Shown piece after piece: positions 23,885 through 31,645 of a stretch of DNA of 64,000 nt. The stretch is from contig JANRJM010000014.1 in NCBI GenBank assembly GCA_033763975.1, forward strand, positions 1-64,000, written 5' to 3'. The notes below the pieces were generated by a model. It saw only the letters and a program-made list of their open reading frames with translations. It was not told the DNA's origin and searched no databases. A program made the position numbers and the translations under genes. The DNA is from Planctomycetota bacterium (lineage in GTDB: Bacteria; Planctomycetota; Phycisphaerae; Phycisphaerales; UBA1924). Positions within the stretch are counted from its first letter, which is position 1; every line of letters starts with the position of its first letter.

Positions 23885-25408
23885 CTACGGCACCAACTTG
23901 TCCCACCGATTCCCCTCGAACGAGTTGATCACCGACTCCGCCGCGTGACGGTGCAGACGCGTCGACGCCTCGAACCGTGTCTCGTACGGCGTGCCCGGCA
24001 GGTACTGGTTCGGCTGGCGGTGCCCGAGGTGCGTCGTCAGCGGATTACCGTACTCGTCGGTTCCGAGTTGGAGGTAACTCACCGGGTACAACTCCGGCGA
24101 GTCCACCATCCCGGGTGACGACTGGGCAGACCCGAACGACTGCACATACCCCGCCCACACGTCGTACCGCGCGGGAGACGTCGCCACGTTGTGTCGCGTC
24201 TGCGGCGGCTGGGTCGCCGGCAACTGGCCGAACACCGGCTGGTGATCGATCCAGCACCGGTTCAACTCGTTCACCGGCCCGCTCTGCTGCGGCGGCAGGT
24301 GCCATCCCACCTGGTCCAGCGCGCCGTCGGTCCGCGTGCCGTTGTAGTTGCCCACGCGGATGCTCGAACCGAACTTCGCGCGCAGCACGCTGTACGCCGC
24401 GTTGTCCATCACCGCCTGGTGCACGTTCCGCCAGATCGACATCCACCAGATCATGTAGGGACGGTTGTCGGGATGGTCGGCACGACGATTGAAGTTGAAC
24501 GCATCATCCGGGTCAACTATCCACCCGTACGCCGCGGCGGCCGCATTCCACATCTCCGCCAGCGTCATGCCGTCCGAGCCGGGGAACGACTGGGGCGGCA
24601 CCCACCCCGGCGAGCCGGGCACCTTCCACGTGTTCCAGATCGAGTTCGGATCGCCGGCCTGCGACGCGAGAAACCACGGCATAAACACGCCGTTGCGGCT
24701 GCCGGTCGTGAGAATGAACGCCTCGACGTCGAAGTAGAACCGCCAGTCACTCACCGGCGGGAATGCCGGGTTGTTCACCCGGATCGCCGCGATCTGTGCG
24801 TCAAGTTCATCGACGAACTCCACCATCCAGGCCCTCAGCGGCCCGCCGAGCGTCGCATTCACCGGGAACGGATGCCGCCACGGGCGCGCGTCGAACCGTG
24901 CATCCCCCGGATAGTTCGGCGAGTTCGGGTCGGGCGGGTAGTTTGTCGGTGCCTCGGGAAAGTTGAACGGCGTGAGAGGCGTGCCGTTTGGCCAACGCAG
25001 GACATCCGGCCCGGGGTCCTGCGTGGTGCCGGGGGTCCAGAAGCCCAGGGCGGGGAGGTTCTGTTCGGTAGCGAACCACGTCGGGTCGGAGCGTTCGGTG
25101 TCGTGCCCAAAGCCCCGCACGATCACGCACACATTGTCCGGCGTGATGAGATTGCTCGTGAAGTCGGCGAGCACGCGCTGCGCGAGAGCCGCCGCAGCGG
25201 ACTCGGGTGTCGGATTCTGCGGGTTCGGGTAGTAGGGACGCCAGTGCACGTCCACCGTCTGCATTGGCGTGACGAACGGATCGCCGCCATACCCCGTCGG
25301 CGTACTCTGCCACATGATGGACAGAGGAAACACACGAACCGGCTGCGCTGGTTGTGCGAACACAGGCAGCGAGAGCAGCGACACAGCGATCAGAAGCTGC
25401 GTGCGCAT
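23885..25408 (-). CDS. N-terminal part of a dockerin-type secreted protein (TIM-barrel-like), ends at in-frame TAG
   Basis: The ATG at 25408, with GGAG eight bases upstream, opens a protein of 507 residues with a signal peptide (LLSLPVFAQ). The mature part starts PAQPVRVFPLSIMWQ and has the look of an unassigned TIM-barrel domain (DWRFYFDVEAFIL, NRPYMIWWMSIWRNVH). It stops at TAG (23885-23887) just after RWDKLVP, while the frame continues at once into the dockerin part. A TGG in place of TAG would restore a protein of about 835 residues and give the plausible sequence LVPWVAQ. Its N-terminus is repeated in the truncated paralogue at 26587. Function unknown; a glycoside hydrolase-like enzyme is a guess. 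Confidence 0.8.
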   Translation of the reverse strand: MRTQLLIAVSLLSLPVFAQPAQPVRVFPLSIMWQSTPTGYGGDPFVTPMQTVDVHWRPYYPNPQNPTPESAAAALAQRVLADFTSNLITPDNVCVIVRGFGHDTERSDPTWFATEQNLPALGFWTPGTTQDPGPDVLRWPNGTPLTPFNFPEAPTNYPPDPNSPNYPGDARFDARPWRHPFPVNATLGGPLRAWMVEFVDELDAQIAAIRVNNPAFPPVSDWRFYFDVEAFILTTGSRNGVFMPWFLASQAGDPNSIWNTWKVPGSPGWVPPQSFPGSDGMTLAEMWNAAAAAYGWIVDPDDAFNFNRRADHPDNRPYMIWWMSIWRNVHQAVMDNAAYSVLRAKFGSSIRVGNYNGTRTDGALDQVGWHLPPQQSGPVNELNRCWIDHQPVFGQLPATQPPQTRHNVATSPARYDVWAGYVQSFGSAQSSPGMVDSPELYPVSYLQLGTDEYGNPLTTHLGHRQPNQYLPGTPYETRFEASTRLHRHAAESVINSFEGNRWDKLVP

Positions 25409-25459
25409 GGCGAGGTCTCCGGTAGCCCCGAGCACGCAAGGGCGATTTCTTGTAGCAGA

Positions 25460-26572
25460 TTACCGTCGCGCTCGACGCGCTGTTGCGGAGAACGCAAGAA
25501 CGAACATAAAAATCGTGTTGGGAGATGGAATTGAAACGATGAAGCCTTCGACAGGTCCGCCGTTCAACCCTGTATAGCCGACGATCGTGCTTCCATCCGC
25601 CGAGACCGCGGTTGCGGTAAGCAGATTGACCCCCGCCGGCACCTGCACGCCGTGGAAGGCGAGGTAGGCGCTCAGCGGCTCCATGCCGCGGCCAGGCGTC
25701 CAGATCGCCGCGGTCTGGAAGGGAGCGGATACGTACCCCACCACCACACTTCCCGAATCATCCACAGCGGTCGCGGCACTCCGCGAGTAGCCCGATGCAA
25801 AGCCGAGCGCGACGGGCTGGCCGCTGATCCACATAACTGCACCTTGATTCCCCGCACCGTACCTTGTGTCCCCGACTACCACCCTTCCGTCGAAGTTCGT
25901 CCCATAGGCCCTGGCTTCATTCGTCGAGTCGAGCCCCGCAAGAACCTGCATTCCGACGTCCTCACGCCACGCGAACGCTTCGGAGTATCCCCCTCCTCTG
26001 CTGTGCCCGACGATCGTCGTTCCGTCGCGCGAGATCGCCGCGGCCTCGCTGTACACATGCCCGGGCTGCGTGTACCCCAGCCCCACCAGCCCCGTCGTGC
26101 TCGTACAGCGGAACGCCTGCCCGATCGCCCCGTCGAACGACTCGCTGCGGCCGACGACAATCGAGCCGTCGTGATTCGCGTCCTGCGCGAACGCCGACTG
26201 GTACCCGGGCAGGCGGCCAAGGATGTCGAGGCTCGGACTGCCGATAGTCCAGCGGTACGCGTCAATCCCATACTGTCCGACAAGCGTGCCCCCGTCACCG
26301 GAGATGCCGTAGGAATACGACCCGAACGGCAAGCCGAGTACTACCCCGACGTCACGTCGCCCATCCGCACGCGTCCACCAGAAACCCTGCGCCGGGTTGC
26401 CGGGCGACCCGCCGCTGGCAACTCTTCCGTCGTCGGAGAGCCCGTAGGCCCGAGACGAGAATCCCGCCGGCCCGAGGCCCAAGAGGTCGAACGTCTGCCC
26501 CGTCGCCGACGAGGCCACCACGCCCGAGAACAGAGCCGTAGCCAGAGCAAATGTGCCGCGCGGCGATGCCAT
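25460..26572 (-). CDS. HAF-repeat extracellular protein with PEP-CTERM-like end (copy 1)
   Basis: This 370-residue protein has a signal peptide (FSGVVASSATGQ) and about six HAF-type repeats (YGISGDGGTLVGQ, ISRDGTTIVGHS, VDDSGSVVVGYV, VSADGSTIVGYT) that predict a beta-propeller. It ends with IPSPNTIFMFVLAFSATARRARR, a degenerate PEP-CTERM sorting signal: Pro motif, hydrophobic helix, Arg cluster. Such proteins are exported and processed by an exosortase. It is closely related to the gene at 26909, including a long identical block around VVGRSESFDGAIGQAFR. It is followed 51 bases later by the dockerin gene and preceded by a truncated copy of that gene. Confidence 0.85.
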   Translation of the reverse strand: MASPRGTFALATALFSGVVASSATGQTFDLLGLGPAGFSSRAYGLSDDGRVASGGSPGNPAQGFWWTRADGRRDVGVVLGLPFGSYSYGISGDGGTLVGQYGIDAYRWTIGSPSLDILGRLPGYQSAFAQDANHDGSIVVGRSESFDGAIGQAFRCTSTTGLVGLGYTQPGHVYSEAAAISRDGTTIVGHSRGGGYSEAFAWREDVGMQVLAGLDSTNEARAYGTNFDGRVVVGDTRYGAGNQGAVMWISGQPVALGFASGYSRSAATAVDDSGSVVVGYVSAPFQTAAIWTPGRGMEPLSAYLAFHGVQVPAGVNLLTATAVSADGSTIVGYTGLNGGPVEGFIVSIPSPNTIFMFVLAFSATARRARR

Positions 26573-26586
26573 GTCGGGAATATACC

Positions 26587-26844
26587 TCATCCGCCAGAGA
26601 ACGCCAGAGCAATCGTGTTGAAGGCCGTGGGCGAGTCGGAGTGGTTGACCGGATCGGGGAACTGTCCCGGCACATGAATCTGCACGCCGACCATCGAGAC
26701 GAAGAGCGGGTCCGCCGGCACCACATTCGTCGGCGGATGATTCTGCCACATGATGGACAGAGGAAACACGCGATCAGGCTGCGCGGGCTGCGCACGCGCG
26801 GCACTCACGAACACGCAGAGAACGAGAAGCATCATGATGCGCAT
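26587..26844 (-). CDS. Truncated paralogue of the dockerin protein (N-terminal remnant)
   Basis: This 85-residue frame has a signal peptide (CVFVSAARAQ) and then PAQPDRVFPLSIMWQ, which matches the start of the protein encoded from 25408 (PAQPVRVFPLSIMWQ). Similarity fades after about 40 residues and a TGA ends the frame 14 bases before the start of HAF copy 1. It appears to be what is left of a second dockerin-type gene after duplication of the two-gene unit. Whether a short secreted product is made is unknown. Confidence 0.65.
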   Translation of the reverse strand: MRIMMLLVLCVFVSAARAQPAQPDRVFPLSIMWQNHPPTNVVPADPLFVSMVGVQIHVPGQFPDPVNHSDSPTAFNTIALAFSGG

Positions 26845-26908
26845 GGGAGCACTCCTCTATTTGCTCCGCGCATACAGGAGCGAGACTGCTTGGATCTGGA
26901 AACATATC

Positions 26909-28024
26909 CTACCGATTCGCGCGGCGCGCCGTTGCGGGAAAGAAGATCATAAATATTAAGATTGCACTGGGTGCCGGAACTGTAGCTATCCATCCTTGCA
27001 GACCCGGGCCCGGGATTCCGGTGTACCCCACGAACGTCCGCCCATCCGCCGACACCGCGGTGGCGGTGAGCAGGTTGATCCCCGCCGGCACCTGCACGCC
27101 GTGGAACGCGAGGTAGTCGCTCAGTCGCTCCATGCCGCGATCGGGAGTCCAGATCCCGGCTGTGACTCCAGTCGATCCGCCGAGACCGCCGACGATGACG
27201 TTACCGTCATCGCTTGTGGCATTTGCAATGCTCTGGAAGTACCCGGAAGCTACTCCAAGCGATTCGGATACGCCATTGATCCACCGGACGGCCGTCAGAG
27301 ACGACACGGACACCCCGACGACGATGCTCCCGTCGTGGTTTACGCCGTGTGCACGGGCGTCGATGCCGCCCGCAATATCCGGCAGTGCGACCATACCGCT
27401 CGTCGACGTCCATACGAACGCATCGGAGTAACCCCCCCGGCTGTGCCCGACGATCGTCGTGCCATCGCGCGAGATCGCCGCGGCCTCGCTGTACGCATGC
27501 CCGGGCTGCGTGTACCCCAGCCCTACCAGACCCGTCGCGCTCGTCCACCGGAACGCCTGGCCGATCGCGCCGTCGAACGACTCGCTGCGGCCCACGACAA
27601 CCGAACCGTCGTAACTCGCGTCCTGCGCATAGGCGTTCTGGTACCCCGCTTGGCGCCCCAGGATCTCGAGCGTTCCGCCACGCCGGAATCGGTACGCGTG
27701 AAACGTCGAATCGCCCGCGTACCTCGCCCCGCCGACCGCCGTCGTGCCGTCGCCCGAGACGCCGTAGCCCCAGCCGGCGTACGGAGAAGATGTATTCGGC
27801 GCAAAGTGCTCAAACCCGCCCTGCGGCGTCCAGAAAAAGGCCCCGCCGACGCCGTTGCCGACGACCACGCCCCCGTCGTCGGACAACCCGAACGCCCACT
27901 CGCTCGTGATCCCCGGCGGGCTGCTGAGAAGCTGGAACGTCTGCCCAGCTGCCTCGGGCGCGAACACCCCCACGCCCGAGAACAGGGCCGCGGCGAGGGC
28001 AAGGACGGTGGGTCTGCGGTTCAT
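26909..28024 (-). CDS. HAF-repeat extracellular protein with PEP-CTERM-like end (copy 2)
   Basis: This 371-residue protein has a signal peptide (FAPEAAGQ), HAF-type repeats (FGLSDDGGVVVGN, YGVSGDGTTAVGG, TSDDGNVIVGGL, VSADGRTFVGYT) and a C-terminal VPAPSAILIFMIFFPATARRANR segment that fits a divergent PEP-CTERM signal. It is the upstream copy of a duplicated pair and is highly similar to the protein at 25460 from about residue 130 on. The start ATG at 28024 has no good ribosome binding site. The role is unknown; a surface-exposed propeller is inferred. Confidence 0.85.
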   Translation of the reverse strand: MNRRPTVLALAAALFSGVGVFAPEAAGQTFQLLSSPPGITSEWAFGLSDDGGVVVGNGVGGAFFWTPQGGFEHFAPNTSSPYAGWGYGVSGDGTTAVGGARYAGDSTFHAYRFRRGGTLEILGRQAGYQNAYAQDASYDGSVVVGRSESFDGAIGQAFRWTSATGLVGLGYTQPGHAYSEAAAISRDGTTIVGHSRGGYSDAFVWTSTSGMVALPDIAGGIDARAHGVNHDGSIVVGVSVSSLTAVRWINGVSESLGVASGYFQSIANATSDDGNVIVGGLGGSTGVTAGIWTPDRGMERLSDYLAFHGVQVPAGINLLTATAVSADGRTFVGYTGIPGPGLQGWIATVPAPSAILIFMIFFPATARRANR

Positions 28025-28161
28025 GAGGAGAATCTACATCACGCGGCGAGGAATGCCAGCGGAATCGTCCCCGCCCGTGCATGCGGCCCCACGTGCACGG
28101 ACCTGCCGTCACGCCGCGGCGATGTTCACATCGCGCGCAAACCCGCAGCCTCAATAAAAAG

Positions 28162-28194
28162 GCGTCCGCGCGCGGGGTGCACGCGCGGACGCCA
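28162..28194 (-). terminator. Rho-independent terminator reading leftward
   Basis: GGCGTCCGCGCG pairs with CGCGCGGACGCC over 12 bases; on the minus strand it is followed by TTTTTATT (28154-28161). It is placed to end transcripts coming from mraZ, 330 bases after the mraZ stop. Confidence 0.88.
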
Positions 28195-28250
28195 ACTCTC
28201 GCGGGCCAAAGACCGGGCCGGGCCACCATGCGCCCGCCGAGCCGCCGACC

Positions 28251-28373
28251 GGCGCGTCCCTGCGCCGACCGTCGCTCTCGCCCGTTCTCCGGCGGGAGGC
28301 GTCCCTGCCTCCCTCCGTCTGCCCGTGACTTCTCAACGGGAGCGGCCGTGCTCCCGCGGGGCATCCGTGCCCC
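28251..28373. repeat. Array of four short hairpins with a common hexaloop
   Basis: Four inverted repeats follow one another: GGCGC-gtccct-GCGCC (28251), GGGAGGC-gtccct-GCCTCCC (28294), CGGGAGC-ggccgt-GCTCCCG (28337) and GGGGC-atccgt-GCCCC (28358). Stems differ, but the loops are all six bases with the pattern NNCC(C/G)T and each stem closes with C-G. They lie in the gap downstream of mraZ. Confidence 0.75.
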
Positions 28374-28409
28374 TCAACCCCGCCGCGGCGTTCTCACCCC
28401 GCGCCGATT

Positions 28410-28499
28410 CACCACTCTCCCACTCTCCCACTCTCCCACTTCACCACTCTCCCACTCTGCCACTCTCCCACTCTCCCACTCTGCCACTCTCCCACTCCA
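28410..28499. repeat. Octamer tandem repeat (C/G)CCACTCT
   Basis: About ten copies of the eight-base unit cccactct or gccactct, with one interrupted copy (cccacttca). Non-coding, ending 27 bases from the mraZ stop. A degenerate relative lies at 38690-38840. Confidence 0.85.
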
Positions 28500-28525
28500 C
28501 CCCTACGGCCTCCCCCGCCCCCATC

Positions 28526-29014
28526 TCACGTCGGGGTCTTCTCCCCGGTCGCCCCATCCCCGGTCCGGCCTGGTGCTCGGAAGTTCCTCGCCCGCTGGGC
28601 GAGCTTCTCGAACCGGTCCTGCATCCTCGCGCCCCACGCCGCCCGGTCCATCACTTCCAGCCGGTACCTCGCACCGACGACCACCACCTCGTTGGGCAGC
28701 TTCGTCAGTTCCAGGTGCAGCTTCGGGATCGAGATCCGCCCGGCCGAATCGAGCTCCAGCCGCTCCGTCAACCCAAAGAACGACGTCTCGAACTCCTGCT
28801 CGTCCTCGCCCGGGGTCAGCGTGCCTTCCGCCTGGCTCGCGAACTGCCGGAACATCGGTTCGGTGAAGAGCATCAGCCCGTGCCCCGGCCACGGGATGCA
28901 GTAGAACGCCGACCCGTCCCGCGTCGGATCCAGCAGCGACCGGAACTTCGCCGGAACGGCCAGACGCTGCTTCGCGTCGATCGTCAGTTCCGCGAACCCC
29001 GTGAAGATCATCAC
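28526..29014 (-). CDS. mraZ: MraZ family transcriptional regulator (orphan)
   Basis: This 162-residue protein has two AbrB/SpoVT-like DNA-binding repeats: FTGFAELTIDAKQRLAVPAKF (residues 4-24) and GLTERLELDSAGRISIPKLH (about 80-100). MraZ normally opens the division and cell wall cluster and represses it. Here no rsmH, ftsL, ftsI or mur gene follows: downstream there are only repeats and HAF genes. The upstream region holds four GTG(G/T) repeats with 10-base spacing, the form known for MraZ boxes, so self-repression is likely. The second Met (29011) is an alternative start. A C-terminal tail of about 20 residues is disordered. Confidence 0.93.
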   Translation of the reverse strand: MMIFTGFAELTIDAKQRLAVPAKFRSLLDPTRDGSAFYCIPWPGHGLMLFTEPMFRQFASQAEGTLTPGEDEQEFETSFFGLTERLELDSAGRISIPKLHLELTKLPNEVVVVGARYRLEVMDRAAWGARMQDRFEKLAQRARNFRAPGRTGDGATGEKTPT

Positions 29015-29140
29015 CCGTCCTCACCCGGTTGCTCATGGCGCGTCTCCACGCGGCGTGCCGGAATTCACCGGCGGTCCGGGGCGCTCCCTGCCCCCTCCCG
29101 GCCGCACGCCGCCCCGCGGGCTCGCACGACCGATGCATGA

Positions 29141-29180
29141 TAACCACATCGCCACACTTTGCAACACTCTGCTCCACTTC
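29141..29180 (-). promoter_or_regulatory. MraZ box: four 10-bp spaced GTG(G/T) repeats with promoter
   Basis: On the minus strand GTGG, GTGT, GTGT and GTGG begin at 29077+100, +90, +80 and +70, that is at 29177, 29167... more exactly their top-strand cores are 29074+70=29144-29147, 29154-29157, 29164-29167 and 29174-29177, exactly ten bases apart. A TTGCAA / TATCAT promoter pair with a 16-base spacer overlaps them. The arrangement fits autorepression of mraZ. Confidence 0.7.
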
Positions 29181-29310
29181 ACCACATTTGTGGGCAAAAT
29201 GTGCAAAACCTGGCGGCGAACGCCACCAAGATCCAAACAGAATCCGCACTCATCCCGTGCTCGCGCAGGCCGCACGCCTCAGGACGCACGCCCGCGCTTC
29301 CTTCGAGGTT

Positions 29311-30474
29311 TCAGGCTGGGTGGCACAGGCGTCCCGCGTGCGCGCTGATTCCCGCCGCGAACGACTCCTCCCCGAACCGCGCCGCGTTCTCGCGGCACGC
29401 CCGTCCCGCATCGCGCGGGCACCGCGCCATCGCCGCCGCCATCGCCTCGGCGCTCTCGCCGTCGTACAGCGCACCGGTCACGCCGTCCAGCACGCTGTCG
29501 CGCGCCCCGCCAGCCCGACGTGCCACCACCGGCAGCCCGCACGCCTGCGCCTCGACCGCGATGATGCCGAAGTCCTCGATCTGCGGGAAGAGCAGCATCC
29601 GCGCCGCGCGATACTCCGCGCGCAATCGCTCGTCGCCGACGCGCCCCAGGAACTCCACGCGCCCGCTCACCTCGCACGCCACACGCCGCACGCGCTCCGC
29701 GTCGCTGCCCTCCCCCACCACGCGCAGCGCCCGCCCGCCCAGCGCCGACGCCCGGATCGCGACCTCGGTCCGCTTGTACGGCTCCAGCGCCGCGACGACG
29801 AGCGCGTGCTCGCCTCGACGCGCGTCTTTCTCCGGAGGCGTGTAAAACCCCGTCCGCACCGGCGGAAAGACCACCTCGCTCTCGCGCCCGAAACACCGAG
29901 CGATCTCGCGGGCCGTGTGCGTCGAGTTCGCGAGAAACCGCGTGACGTGGGCGCTCGTCGCGCGGTCCCACGCGCGGAACCTCGGGCCCGCAAGGCGCAG
30001 CCCGGTTCGCACCAGCGCACCCGCTCCCGCGTACGCCCCGCGCTGCGACCAGACGTACCGCGCCGGGCTATGGCAATAGCACAGGTGCGCGACGCCCTCG
30101 GGCGCACGCAGCCCCTTGATCGCCGCCGAACTCGTCGAGATCAGCAGGTCGTACGGCGTGCGCGCATGATCGCGCGCCAGCCGCGCCGACAAGTCCGCGA
30201 CCGCCCGGGGATACAAGGGCAGCAGGTGCCGGCGCAGCGCGTTCGCGCCCGGCAGGCGCCCGACGCGCGACACGACGCGGGGCAGGGCGTCGAGCGTTGG
30301 TGTCAGCGCCGCCCCGGAATCGAACATCGTGTAGACGGGCCCCACCTCGCACCAGGCGGACATCGCCCGCGCGATGGCGTCGAGCACGAACTCCCCGCCC
30401 CGCAGCCCGACGAGCCAGTCGTGCGCGAGCGCGACGCGAGGACGGGTCGCCGCGTGTTCTACAGTCGATCCCAT
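29311..30474 (-). CDS. Glycosyltransferase family 4 (GT-B) protein
   Basis: This 387-residue GT-B fold protein would transfer a sugar from a nucleotide donor. The N-terminus RVALAHDWLVGLRGGE is typical of GT4 enzymes acting on exopolysaccharide or lipid carriers. Other motifs are NSTHTAREIARCFGR, VVAALEPYKRTEVAI and the donor-site block PQIEDFGIIAVEAQACGLPVVA with the EX7E glutamates. No signal peptide; cytoplasmic or membrane-associated. The start codon at 30474 overlaps the start codon of the divergent amidohydrolase gene, so the two genes share all promoter DNA with each other's coding sequence. The acceptor sugar is unknown. Confidence 0.88.
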   Translation of the reverse strand: MGSTVEHAATRPRVALAHDWLVGLRGGEFVLDAIARAMSAWCEVGPVYTMFDSGAALTPTLDALPRVVSRVGRLPGANALRRHLLPLYPRAVADLSARLARDHARTPYDLLISTSSAAIKGLRAPEGVAHLCYCHSPARYVWSQRGAYAGAGALVRTGLRLAGPRFRAWDRATSAHVTRFLANSTHTAREIARCFGRESEVVFPPVRTGFYTPPEKDARRGEHALVVAALEPYKRTEVAIRASALGGRALRVVGEGSDAERVRRVACEVSGRVEFLGRVGDERLRAEYRAARMLLFPQIEDFGIIAVEAQACGLPVVARRAGGARDSVLDGVTGALYDGESAEAMAAAMARCPRDAGRACRENAARFGEESFAAGISAHAGRLCHPA

Positions 30475-31645
30475 GACATTCACGTTCGTCAGCGCGGGCG
30501 CCCAGGCCGCGACCGCGGCCAATCGCTTCGGCGTCGATTATCGCCTCGAGGCCGCCCGCCTGCCGGCGCCCCCCTGCCCGATCATCGACGTGCACGCGCA
30601 CGTGAACGGCGCGGGGGCCGCCCCCATCTGGCGCGACGTGGCCGACCTCTTCGGCATCCGGCGGGTGCACACCATGGTCCGCCTCGCCGACGCCCCCCGC
30701 GTCCGCGACATCCTGGGCGACCGCGTGCGGTTCATCGCCTTCCCCGATTTCCGCGCCGAGCGCCGGCCGGCCATGACCGAGGGCTTCCTCGCCGATATCC
30801 AGGCATTCCACGACGGCTTCGGCGCCAAGATCGTCAAGCTCTGGAACGCGCCCCGGATGCGCGAGTTCTTCCCCGGGGCCGCGGGCGACGACATCGTCCC
30901 GTTCGACAGCCCGTGGCGCGTGCGCCACGCCCAGCTCGCCGAATCGCTCGGCATGGGCTTCATGGTGCACGTCGCCGACCCGGACACCTGGTTCGGCACG
31001 CGCTACGGCGACGTCGCGATGTACGGCGCCAAGATCGACCAGTACCGTTCGCTCCGCGTGATGCTCGACCGCTTCAAGGGCCCGTGGATCGCGGCCCACA
31101 TGGGCGGCTGGCCCGAAGACCTCGCGTTTCTCTCCACGCTGCTCGAGTCGCACCCCAACCTGTACCTCGACACCTCCGCCACCAAGTGGATCGTCCGCGA
31201 GATCAGCCTGCACCCGGCGCCCGCCGCCCGCGAGTTCTTCCAGCGCTGGCGCGGACGCATCCTCTTCGGCTCAGACGTCGTCACCACCGACGAGCACCTC
31301 GCCCCCAAGCCGCCGGACCCCAAGAACCACCCGATGGCCGACCTGGCCGACAGCCCCGCCGCGGCGTTCGATCTCTACGCCAGCCGCTACTGGGCGCTGC
31401 GCACGCTGTGGGAAACCGACTACGACGCGGAGAGCCCCATCGCCGACCCGGACCTCGCGATGGTCAACCCCGCGCAGTACGGCCAGATGAGCGCGCCGCG
31501 CCTGCGCGGGCTCTCGCTCCCCGCCGACCTCCTCCGCGTCATGTACCACGACGCCGCCGCCGCGCTCTTCGCGTCGCTGGGCGAGCCGCTCACGGCTCCT
31601 GCGCGGGCGGATCCAGCGGCGTCCCGAACGACGACAGGTAGTTGA
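30473..31645 (+). CDS. Amidohydrolase-2 family protein
   Basis: This 390-residue cytoplasmic protein has the TIM-barrel metal motif DVHAHVNG (near residue 42), a second histidine region FMVHVADPDTW, WIAAHMGGWPED with the third histidine, and the FGSDVVTTDE aspartate. The family includes decarboxylases and hydrolases of cyclic or aromatic acids. The ATG at 30473 overlaps the ATG of the divergent glycosyltransferase gene. Its 3' end overlaps the end of the convergent lipoprotein gene by 56 bases. The substrate is unknown. Confidence 0.85.
   Translation: MTFTFVSAGAQAATAANRFGVDYRLEAARLPAPPCPIIDVHAHVNGAGAAPIWRDVADLFGIRRVHTMVRLADAPRVRDILGDRVRFIAFPDFRAERRPAMTEGFLADIQAFHDGFGAKIVKLWNAPRMREFFPGAAGDDIVPFDSPWRVRHAQLAESLGMGFMVHVADPDTWFGTRYGDVAMYGAKIDQYRSLRVMLDRFKGPWIAAHMGGWPEDLAFLSTLLESHPNLYLDTSATKWIVREISLHPAPAAREFFQRWRGRILFGSDVVTTDEHLAPKPPDPKNHPMADLADSPAAAFDLYASRYWALRTLWETDYDAESPIADPDLAMVNPAQYGQMSAPRLRGLSLPADLLRVMYHDAAAALFASLGEPLTAPARADPAASRTTTGS

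Noticed and set aside
23885-23887. TAG as a recoded sense codon genome-wide
   Set aside because: TAG serves as a normal stop for other genes in the window, such as those ending at 3237, 6383 and 49236, so recoding is not general.
28410-28499. CRISPR-like array
   Set aside because: The unit is eight bases with no spacers and no cas genes are present.
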